Positions 17,832 through 24,392 of a stretch of DNA of 33,938 nt are shown here, piece after piece. Source of the DNA: CAZRIE01 sp964600075 (GTDB lineage Bacteria; Bacteroidota; Bacteroidia; Flavobacteriales; Flavobacteriaceae). The notes under the pieces were generated by a model, which was not told the origin of the DNA, searched no databases, and saw nothing but the letters and a program-made list of their open reading frames with translations. The stretch is taken from NCBI GenBank assembly GCA_964600075.1, contig CAZRIE010000039.1:1-33938 (forward strand), given 5' to 3'. Position 1 is the stretch's first letter, and each line of letters starts with the position of its first letter. The position numbers and the translations under genes are program-made.

Positions 17832-18911
17832 TCAAGGCTGTATCTTCACGTCGAACACGATAAAGTCGTTAACGTTAAAACCAGCTTCGATTTCGGTAAT
17901 TTTAATAAGTCCTTTTTTGCCATAGTTGTCGACGAATTCGATTACATCGCCCTCAACCAAATTCATGTAGTTTTGAAAAGTAGATTTGGTGATTGCATCT
18001 AGCTCACCAGAAAGGGTAAGGCCTTCAAATTGAGTCGCGGTCATGGTCGATAGCTCGAAAAACGCTTCGTTCAGGGTTTCTGATTCCATATCTTCCTCAC
18101 CTGCGCCGGGTTTAAGTCCTTCTACGGGAAAGCCGAAAGCTGCATCGTAATCTGCTGTAGATGCGAATGCTGCCTGATTGTTTTTATAATAATAACCAAA
18201 ATCCCAGAACGCTCTGAATTCTGGCCCTTCGTTAATTTGGTAAACGGTTTCATTGAGGAGTGAAAAGAAGGTTTTTGTAGTTCCATCTTCTGCCGGAGCG
18301 AATAACTTGATATTGGTAAACGAACGCACTTCGGCGGCCGGGTTGGTTCCGTTACCTACTTTTACGGTAATAGTACCTACGCCCATAGCCTTTCTTTTGA
18401 GAGCGTCTCTAAAGTCGCCTTTTCCTTTAGTTGTCCAGAAACTATAGACAATTTCACCATTATCGATATCGGGTACGGGAAGTTCAAATGTGAAATCTAT
18501 CTCTTTTTTTGAAGCTCCATCAAGATCGATAGACCCATCGACCTTCAACGCTTTTTTTAAATCAGTATCGCCAAGATCAAAATTGTTAAAGGGCATATCG
18601 CCCCCGCCGGAAACATTTTGTGTAATATACATTCTTTTTTGCGTTGTCGCCGTTGAGGTAAAGATAACCCTGCCAGGTACTGATGTTCCGACTTCGCCAC
18701 TTGCATTTGCGACAAAGATATCATTTGATGGATCACCTTCGTTAAAAACTAGCGTAGCTACTTCAATTTCTGGCTCTTCAGGGTTTTCTTGTTCCGGTTC
18801 GTTAGGTGTCTCAAAGACATTTCCTTCGTCTGAACTACAACTTGTAGCGAATAGTGCTAGGGCTATGATTATAAATCCGGAGGTGATTTTTAATCTCAAT
18901 TCTTTTTTCAT
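17832..18911 (-). CDS. Secreted lipoprotein of unknown function
   Basis: A 359-residue predicted lipoprotein. The signal peptide ends in a clear lipobox, LFATSC, with acylated Cys25, followed by an acidic, Pro/Glu-rich linker (EPEQENPEEPEIE) as in many Bacteroidetes surface lipoproteins. The rest is a mixed soluble protein. About 50-200 looks beta-rich with Gly- and Asp-rich turns, and the region near 225-250 is aromatic (FRAFWDFGYYYKN). I recognise no family and assign no function. The gene is alone between a terminator on its 3' side and a 308-bp gap on its 5' side, divergent from the metal-related cluster. No TAnnTTTG box was found upstream. Whether it belongs with the cluster is unknown. 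Confidence 0.85.
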   Translation of the reverse strand: MKKELRLKITSGFIIIALALFATSCSSDEGNVFETPNEPEQENPEEPEIEVATLVFNEGDPSNDIFVANASGEVGTSVPGRVIFTSTATTQKRMYITQNVSGGGDMPFNNFDLGDTDLKKALKVDGSIDLDGASKKEIDFTFELPVPDIDNGEIVYSFWTTKGKGDFRDALKRKAMGVGTITVKVGNGTNPAAEVRSFTNIKLFAPAEDGTTKTFFSLLNETVYQINEGPEFRAFWDFGYYYKNNQAAFASTADYDAAFGFPVEGLKPGAGEEDMESETLNEAFFELSTMTATQFEGLTLSGELDAITKSTFQNYMNLVEGDVIEFVDNYGKKGLIKITEIEAGFNVNDFIVFDVKIQP

Positions 18912-19219
18912 GATCAGTTATTATTTAAAATAGTTAATTTGAACCTTGTAAGAAACCCAATACAGAGTTTCACCTGTAGATAACTAGATACAGTGCAATA
19001 AAGTATGTTCGATTTCCCAATTTTTTTATCTTTTTTTAGAATTCACGGGAACTTTGGGATAACGACGAATATGAAATCGACTATTATGGATAAAGGTTAG
19101 ATGGTTGTCGAACATTTTGTAGTGTGAGCCCGGTTCTGCAGTAAAACACCTTCGCCAATTTTTCGTTAAAGGGATTAGGGCAAAATTTTCTGGAAAGATT
19201 ATTTTGTATTTTTGTAACG
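18912..19219. other. 308-bp divergent intergenic region
   Basis: An AT-rich gap between the divergent lipoprotein and HYC_CC_PP genes. The only element I can support is the TATTTTTG box at 19207-19214. An open frame on the minus strand over 19026-19403 has no family features and runs into the HYC_CC_PP gene, so it is not called. Confidence 0.6.
19207..19214 (+). promoter_or_regulatory. -7 box almost abutting the HYC_CC_PP start
   Basis: TATTTTTG matches TAnnTTTG and ends only 5 bp before the ATG at 19220. Since transcription normally starts a few bases after this box, the mRNA would have almost no leader. No good TTG at -33 was seen. Confidence 0.45.
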
Positions 19220-19636
19220 ATGAAGGAAAAGTTACATCGTGTTTTTTCATGTTTGATGGCCCTAATGTTATTGGCATCCACAACATCGTGGACAGTCGGA
19301 AAACATTATTGCATGGGGCATCTGATGGATGTTTCGCTATTCGCCCATGCCGAAGTGTGCGGTATGGATACGGCTGTGGCCGACACAGTTGCAGTAAGTT
19401 CAAAGGAAGCGAATTCTTGTTGCAAAGACGAAATTATAATCGTTGACGGTCAGGACCATTTAAAAATTTCCTTCGACGATTTCAGTTTCGATCAACAATT
19501 ATTTTTGGTCAACTTTACACATTGCTATAGTAATTTGCTTCAAATTCGATCAGAGCGACAGTCTCCGAACGAACTTTACCCACCACCTCTTTTGGTCAAG
19601 GACATTCAGTTGCTTGATACCGTTTTTCTAATTTGA
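19220..19636 (+). CDS. HYC_CC_PP family exported protein
   Basis: A 138-residue protein with all three signatures that give this family its name: HYC at residues 29-31 (GKHYCMG), CC at 67-68 (SCCKDE) and PPP at 121-123. Residues 1-25 form a signal peptide or N-terminal anchor (basic MKEKLHR, then CLMALMLLAS), so the Cys-rich part should be periplasmic. Five cysteines follow the leader. In Bacteroidetes this family sits with HMA and TonB-receptor genes and is presumed to handle a thiophilic metal; no biochemical role is known to me. It starts the six-gene metal-related cluster, 132 bp before the HMA-MauE gene. The start at 19220 gives the best signal peptide, although the next Met (Met13) is possible given the near-leaderless promoter. 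Confidence 0.85.
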   Translation: MKEKLHRVFSCLMALMLLASTTSWTVGKHYCMGHLMDVSLFAHAEVCGMDTAVADTVAVSSKEANSCCKDEIIIVDGQDHLKISFDDFSFDQQLFLVNFTHCYSNLLQIRSERQSPNELYPPPLLVKDIQLLDTVFLI

Positions 19637-19637
19637 T

Positions 19638-19757
19638 TTTATTGTCGTTCCTGCGAAGGCAGGAATCCGTTGATGTCGTCGCTATTTCTAAAAAATAGAG
19701 AAACTGACTATAAGAACGTTTTGAAAAGATACCCGTCTACACGGGAATGACAATAAA
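19638..19757. repeat. Composite palindromic element with 30-bp imperfect terminal inverted repeats
   Basis: A 120-bp intergenic element. Its ends (19638-19667 and 19728-19757) are imperfect inverted repeats, identical for the outer nine bases (TTTATTGTC) and at about 22 of 30 positions. Each end also folds alone: TTCCTGC-GAAG-GCAGGAA on the left and CCCGT-CTAC-ACGGG on the right. A third small hairpin, CTATTT...AAATAG, lies in the middle. This is the shape of a REP/MITE-like dispersed repeat. It ends 11 bp before the HMA-MauE start codon, and the nearest hairpin ends 15 bp before it. Confidence 0.7.
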
Positions 19758-19768
19758 TTTATTAAATC

Positions 19769-20491
19769 ATGAAAGAGACTTATAAAGTAACCGGAATGAC
19801 CTGCAGCGGATGCGTTGGATCCGTAAAGGAAGAACTTTCAAAAGTTGATGGCGTGGGTGGAATCGAAATCGATTTGGAAAATGGCGAAGCTGAAATTTTC
19901 ACGGAAATATATATTCCATTACAAACCTTAAATTCTGTACTTCACGATAAATATTCAATTTCCAAAAAAGGAAAACCGATAGTGCAAATAATCGGGGATA
20001 ATACCGATGAAAAATCAAAACTGCAGCAGCTAAAACCACTCCTCTTAATATTTCTATATCTATTTAGTTCGGCTTTCTTATTGAACTTTCGTGATTGGAA
20101 CGCTTCTGAAACTATGCTGGATTTTATGGGTCTTTTTTACATTGTTTTTAGCTTTTTTAAGCTGTTAGACCTAAAAGGTTTTCCAGAAAGTTTTCGCATG
20201 TACGACCCCTTGGCGAAGGCGTTGCCAGTTTACGGTTGGGTATATCCTTTTATTGAGGTCGGCTTGGGGCTTATGTTATTGTTTCGGTTTCAAGTTACTA
20301 TTGGCTTGATGGTAACGATTCTAATTTTAGGAATTACCACTATTGGGGTTACTAAGAGCTTGCTCGATAAGAAGCGTATTCGATGCGCCTGTTTAGGTAC
20401 GGCCTTAAAGTTGCCGATGACCGAAGCCACGTTTATCGAGAATGCGATTATGTTGGTTATGGCAGTATCTATACTCAAACAGCTTTTATAA
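19769..20491 (+). CDS. HMA domain fused to a MauE/DoxX-like redox membrane domain
   Basis: A 240-residue fusion. Residues 1-68 are a heavy-metal-associated domain with the metal-binding MTCSGC motif (Cys12, Cys15). After a linker come about five hydrophobic helices (89-106, 116-132, 155-172, 175-195, 222-238) resembling the MauE/DoxX redox family, with a Cys pair in RIRCACLG (Cys206, Cys208) near the last helix. The first domain likely binds Cu(I) or a similar soft metal in the cytoplasm. The membrane part may move electrons or thiols across the membrane; this role is inferred. The TonB receptor gene starts 11 bp downstream, so the two are almost surely one operon. No N-terminal signal peptide precedes the HMA domain. 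Confidence 0.85.
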   Translation: MKETYKVTGMTCSGCVGSVKEELSKVDGVGGIEIDLENGEAEIFTEIYIPLQTLNSVLHDKYSISKKGKPIVQIIGDNTDEKSKLQQLKPLLLIFLYLFSSAFLLNFRDWNASETMLDFMGLFYIVFSFFKLLDLKGFPESFRMYDPLAKALPVYGWVYPFIEVGLGLMLLFRFQVTIGLMVTILILGITTIGVTKSLLDKKRIRCACLGTALKLPMTEATFIENAIMLVMAVSILKQLL

Positions 20492-20502
20492 AATCAGGAA
20501 AG

Positions 20503-22746
20503 ATGAAGAAGTATATAACAATTGCAGTTATGGCAGTCTCCCTGCTTTCCTTTTCGCAAGAAAAAGTTGAAGGCATGGTAATGGAGGCGAATGCCGAAAA
20601 TAAGCATATCGGCCTGCCAGGGGCGAGCGTTTATTGGATAGATTCACAAATCGGTACAGTTACCAATGAAGAAGGCCTGTTTAGTATTCCCTACAGCAAG
20701 GAATACGATAGGTTGGTTATTAGCTATGTAGGTTTTCAATCGGATACCCTGACCATTACTGAACCTAAAATGGTACATCATTCTTTAAAGCCATCGAATT
20801 CGTTGGATGAGGTTGTGGTGAAAAAAAAGCGCGATGCTGTTCAAAAATCTTTTTTCAGTTCGCAGAATATAATTACAGTCAATAGTGCTGAATTACTGAA
20901 GGCTGCCTGTTGTAACCTTTCCGAGAGCTTTGAGACGAACCCGGCCATTGATGTCAATTTCAACGATGCACTTACAGGTACCAAACAAATTCAAATGCTG
21001 GGTTTGACGAGTCCGTATTTGTTGATTACACAAGAGAACATTCCCATGGTACGTGGTGCTTCCCAAGCCTATGGGCTCACTTTTACTCCAGGAACGTGGG
21101 TCGAGAGTATTCAAATTACCAAAGGGGCCGGGAGCGTACTCAACGGCTACGAAAGTATATCTGGACAAATAAATACCGAGCTTGTAAAACCTCGGACAGA
21201 TAAGGCGTTGTTCGTCAACGGTTATGCCAACAAAAATGGCCGGCTAGAGTTGAACGCGCATGTGAATCAAAAACTGACCGACAAATGGAGTACGGGTCTT
21301 TACATCCACGGAAACAAAAGAAGTCAGATAGAAGATAGGAACAATGATGGGTTTTTAGATGCGCCTTTGGCCAACCAGATCAACGTAATGAACCGCTGGC
21401 AATATCAAAACCCTGAAACGGGTTGGGTCAGTTTTCTCAATATCCGTTTTCTAAACGATGAAAAACAGGTAGGGCAATCTAGTTTTAATCCTGATACAGA
21501 TAAATTTACAACGAACGCCTGGGGTAGTGAAATTGATACACGCCGTTTCGATTCATCTTTGAAATTAGGCTATGTGTTTCCAGAGCTTCCATACCAGAGT
21601 TTTGGGTTTCAGGCATCGTATAGTATGCACAAGCAAGACTCCTATTACGGATTTAAACGTTACGATATCGATCATGAAAGTGTGTATTCTAATTTCATCT
21701 TCAATTCTATCATTGGCGATACCCGAAGCAAGTTCAAGACAGGTCTGACCTTTGCCTATGATGGATATGAAGAGTTGGTGAACACCCAAGATTATGGTAG
21801 AGTAGACACTTCGGCTGGCTTATTTTTTGAGTACAGTTACGAGAATTTGGAAAAAATTAGTTTGACCGCCGGGTTGAGGGTCGATACCCATAATCGATTG
21901 GGAAATTTTGTGACTCCGCGATTGCATGTTCGCTATACCCCATGGGAACGTGGAAGTCTCAGAGCTTCGTTTGGGCGGGGTAGAAGGGCGGCAAATATTT
22001 TTGCCGAGAACCAACAGTTGTTCGCTTCATCGAGAAGCATACAAGTATTGGATTCGGAAGGAAGCATATATGGCCTAAACCCTGAAGATGCTTGGAATTA
22101 TGGAGTAAGTTTTCTTCAAGGATTTACTTTTTTAAATCGTCCCGGAAACATCACTTTTGATTTTTATAAAACCGATTTCGTTAATCAGGTTGTTGTCGAT
22201 TGGGAAAACCCAAGGGCCGTATCCTTTTATAATTTGGATGGGAAAAGTTTTGCCAACAGTTTTCAAGTCGAGGTCAATCATGAGGTTCTAGATAATCTAG
22301 AACTACGGATGGCCTATAAATATTATGATGTCAAGACCGACTACCGCTCTGGAAGCCTGCAAAAACCCTTACAGGCACAACATCGTTTTTTTGCCAATTT
22401 AGGGTATGAAACCGAACCTAAGGAGAGTGGTGCACAATGGCGTTTCGATTATACGTTACATACTTTAGGAAAGCAGCGTTTGCCTAATACCGATGCTAAT
22501 CTCCCTCAATATCAGTTGGGCGATTTCGCTGAAGGATATAGCTTGATGAACGCTCAGGTAACCAAAGTGTTTTCCGATAAATTTGAGGTTTATGTCGGAG
22601 GTGAAAATTTGACTAATTTCACGCAAGGCAACCCCGTTTTAAGTGCGGAAAATCCATTTGGACCGAATTTTGATACCACAATCGTATATGCACCGGTCAT
22701 GGGGCGGATGTTTTATGCGGGTTTTCGGTATAAATTGGGCCTCTAG
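20503..22746 (+). CDS. TonB-dependent receptor with Cys-Cys motif in the plug
   Basis: A 747-residue outer-membrane receptor. The start at 20503 (MKKYITIAVMAVSLLSFSQ) gives a clean signal peptide, whereas the same frame is open upstream only because it runs through the previous gene. Residues about 21-95 form a carboxypeptidase-D regulatory-like domain (GMVMEANAENKHIGLPGASV). A DEVVV TonB-box-like stretch follows, then the plug (about 115-230) with AACCNLSESF (Cys136-Cys137), and a beta-barrel ending in the aromatic strand MFYAGFRYKLGL. No SusD partner is near and the length is that of metal or siderophore receptors, not SusC. With HMA genes on both sides I infer uptake of a soft metal or its chelate, perhaps copper. 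The substrate is not shown by the sequence. Confidence 0.9.
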   Translation: MKKYITIAVMAVSLLSFSQEKVEGMVMEANAENKHIGLPGASVYWIDSQIGTVTNEEGLFSIPYSKEYDRLVISYVGFQSDTLTITEPKMVHHSLKPSNSLDEVVVKKKRDAVQKSFFSSQNIITVNSAELLKAACCNLSESFETNPAIDVNFNDALTGTKQIQMLGLTSPYLLITQENIPMVRGASQAYGLTFTPGTWVESIQITKGAGSVLNGYESISGQINTELVKPRTDKALFVNGYANKNGRLELNAHVNQKLTDKWSTGLYIHGNKRSQIEDRNNDGFLDAPLANQINVMNRWQYQNPETGWVSFLNIRFLNDEKQVGQSSFNPDTDKFTTNAWGSEIDTRRFDSSLKLGYVFPELPYQSFGFQASYSMHKQDSYYGFKRYDIDHESVYSNFIFNSIIGDTRSKFKTGLTFAYDGYEELVNTQDYGRVDTSAGLFFEYSYENLEKISLTAGLRVDTHNRLGNFVTPRLHVRYTPWERGSLRASFGRGRRAANIFAENQQLFASSRSIQVLDSEGSIYGLNPEDAWNYGVSFLQGFTFLNRPGNITFDFYKTDFVNQVVVDWENPRAVSFYNLDGKSFANSFQVEVNHEVLDNLELRMAYKYYDVKTDYRSGSLQKPLQAQHRFFANLGYETEPKESGAQWRFDYTLHTLGKQRLPNTDANLPQYQLGDFAEGYSLMNAQVTKVFSDKFEVYVGGENLTNFTQGNPVLSAENPFGPNFDTTIVYAPVMGRMFYAGFRYKLGL

Positions 22747-22825
22747 CTCCCAAAGGGGAATATAAAATATTAAGGTAGTATGATTTCAATATTATGATTA
22801 TTTTAAAAGTTGAAATATATAATGG

Positions 22826-22851
22826 CTCCTCCCCTAAGACGAGGGGAGGAG
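22826..22851. repeat. GC-rich perfect hairpin
   Basis: A 10-bp perfect inverted repeat (CTCCTCCCCT and AGGGGAGGAG) has a 6-nt loop and lies 80 bp after the receptor stop codon. It has no U tract directly after it, so it is a poor intrinsic terminator. It may be a dispersed palindrome or an mRNA-end stabiliser. A shorter related hairpin (TGGCTCC...GGAGCCA) occurs at 25491-25511. Confidence 0.55.
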
Positions 22852-22920
22852 GTTCCAGCTTTTTCAGTCGGAATCCGAGGGGTTGAAAGCTCAAGCTATT
22901 GAAATAGAAAAAAATTAAAC

Positions 22921-22947
22921 AGATTTCCTTCTATACGGGAATGAGAA
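22921..22947 (+). repeat. Half copy of the palindromic element, before the second HMA gene
   Basis: These 27 bases match the right arm of the element at 19727-19753 at 22 positions, including the run ACGGGAATGA. The copy ends 12 bp before the start codon of the secreted HMA protein, much as the first copy ends 15 bp before the HMA-MauE start. No left arm is visible. Confidence 0.55.
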
Positions 22948-22959
22948 AATATAGTAATT

Positions 22960-23322
22960 ATGAAAAAGACGCGCATAACAATGTTAATGGTCTTAATGAC
23001 CATGCTCACCTTCGCCCAAGAAAAGAATAAAAAACTGACGATGGAGGTCGATGGTAAATGCGATATGTGCAAGACGCGTATTGAAAAAGCTGCTTTAAAT
23101 GTAAAAGGGGTAAAATATGCACTTTGGGATATTCCCTCGCATCAGTTGTCATTGGTTATTGACGAGCGAAAGACAGACCCCATGAAAGTAAAAACGGCTT
23201 TGGTGACCGTTGGCCACGACACAAAAGAGCTAAAAGCCACTGAAGAAGCATACAATACCGTGCATCCCTGCTGTAAATATCGCGATGATAATTCCGATGA
23301 TAGTGAACATCACAAAGAATAA
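22960..23322 (+). CDS. Secreted HMA-domain metal-binding protein
   Basis: A 120-residue exported protein with a signal peptide (1-20, LMVLMTMLTFAQ) and one HMA domain at about 24-95. The metal site is GKCDMC (Cys34, Cys37), the CxxC pattern without the usual Thr. After the domain comes HPCCKY (Cys104-Cys105) and then an acidic, His-containing tail (DDNSDDSEHHKE) that could bind metal too. It is probably a periplasmic metal chaperone passing metal between the outer-membrane proteins and the HMA-MauE protein; this is inferred from context. It lies 213 bp after the receptor gene and 99 bp before the next gene. Cysteine content is unusually high for a periplasmic Bacteroidetes protein of this size. 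Confidence 0.88.
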   Translation: MKKTRITMLMVLMTMLTFAQEKNKKLTMEVDGKCDMCKTRIEKAALNVKGVKYALWDIPSHQLSLVIDERKTDPMKVKTALVTVGHDTKELKATEEAYNTVHPCCKYRDDNSDDSEHHKE

Positions 23323-23421
23323 TTCTCGATTTAAGGTTTTATAAATACCCTGAAGGGTAACTAACTTGTAAGGAAACCCTTATTTTCTATACTAAATCCG
23401 TATTCATCTATACTAAAACTG

Positions 23422-24387
23422 GTGCGGGTTTTTGTTTTCATATCGTTACTCTATTTCGGTCAGCAGACCTATCCACAGACCTGTTGTTCCGGCGGGGTTC
23501 CCCTATCCAACAATCTTGGCCTGCCTAATGAAGGTAAAGGGTCTTTTTTGATAGGGTTGAATTATGATTACAATAATCTGAATACGTTAAATGCCGGTAC
23601 TGAAAACCTGGATGACGACTCCAGACTGCGCATTACAAATTCGGTCTTATTGAATTTGGGCTATGCCTTTACCGATAGAATTTCAGTGGAAACTCTTTTT
23701 ACATGGGTCAACCAAACCCGAACAATTTCCCAGTTCGGGAATGAAAATTTCACGGAAACAAAAGGAATAGGTGATGCGGTAATTTTGGCTAAATATGCCA
23801 TTCCTGATATTTTGGGAACAAGTTCTGTTTTGAATGTCGGCTTAGGGGCAAAAGTGCCATTGGGTAAATCCGATTTGACTACTGAAGAGGGCTTTCTACT
23901 GGTCGCAGATCTGCAGCCCGGAAGTGGCGCTTGGGACGCTTTGGGGTGGTTGTCGGTTTCAAAAGGACTCTCTTTTAGACCTTCAGCAACCGTTTCAGGA
24001 AGTTTTACATATCGATTGACCGGCAAGAATACTTCCTATTTGAACAATTCATCCGTCTATCAATTTGGTAACGTACTACAAACCAATGTGGGTTATACGG
24101 ATCAATTTCTTTTGTTCAATACCATTTTTAATCCCGGTCTGATATTCAAATATCGAAACGCATCCAATGATAAGATCGATGGTTCTAAGCTACCGAATAC
24201 AGGTGGTGAATGGGTTTTCGTAAGGCCAGAACTTTCAGTGCTGTTAACGCCGAGCATTGCAATTAGCTCTAGATTGGAACTGCCTATTTATAGTTATGTC
24301 GATGGCACGCAATTAACACCTACCCTTCGGTTTACCGCAGGAATTTCCTTTACCCAGAAAAAGAAAGAATTGAACATTTTAAATTAA
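23422..24387 (+). CDS. Outer-membrane beta-barrel protein with N-terminal TCCSGG motif
   Basis: A 321-residue predicted outer-membrane barrel. The frame has a stop at 23362 and its first conventional start codon is GTG at 23422, giving MRVFVFISLLYFGQQTYPQ as a short signal peptide. The mature chain would start at or near TCCSGG (Cys21-Cys22), so the Cys pair sits at the periplasmic N-terminus. The remainder is rich in alternating aromatic and hydrophobic strands (NSVLLNLGYAFTDRISVETL, GLGAKVPLG, LELPIYSYV) with Gly/Asn turns. I know similar proteins from Bacteroidetes metal-related loci but no tested function. It lies 5 bp before the DUF3179 gene. It could be a channel or a metal-binding scaffold. 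The exact start is somewhat uncertain because no ATG is available. Confidence 0.75.
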   Translation: MRVFVFISLLYFGQQTYPQTCCSGGVPLSNNLGLPNEGKGSFLIGLNYDYNNLNTLNAGTENLDDDSRLRITNSVLLNLGYAFTDRISVETLFTWVNQTRTISQFGNENFTETKGIGDAVILAKYAIPDILGTSSVLNVGLGAKVPLGKSDLTTEEGFLLVADLQPGSGAWDALGWLSVSKGLSFRPSATVSGSFTYRLTGKNTSYLNNSSVYQFGNVLQTNVGYTDQFLLFNTIFNPGLIFKYRNASNDKIDGSKLPNTGGEWVFVRPELSVLLTPSIAISSRLELPIYSYVDGTQLTPTLRFTAGISFTQKKKELNILN

Positions 24388-24392
24388 ACGCT

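Noticed and set aside
19026..19403. 125-codon open frame on the minus strand
   Set aside because: It overlaps the HYC_CC_PP gene, has no recognisable domain and a composition unlike a real protein.
20383..20502. Longer upstream start for the TonB receptor
   Set aside because: The extra 40 residues overlap the HMA-MauE gene and do not look like a signal peptide. The ATG at 20503 gives a clean one.
22826..22851. Intrinsic terminator of the receptor gene
   Set aside because: The stem is strong but no U tract follows it closely, so it is listed only as a hairpin.
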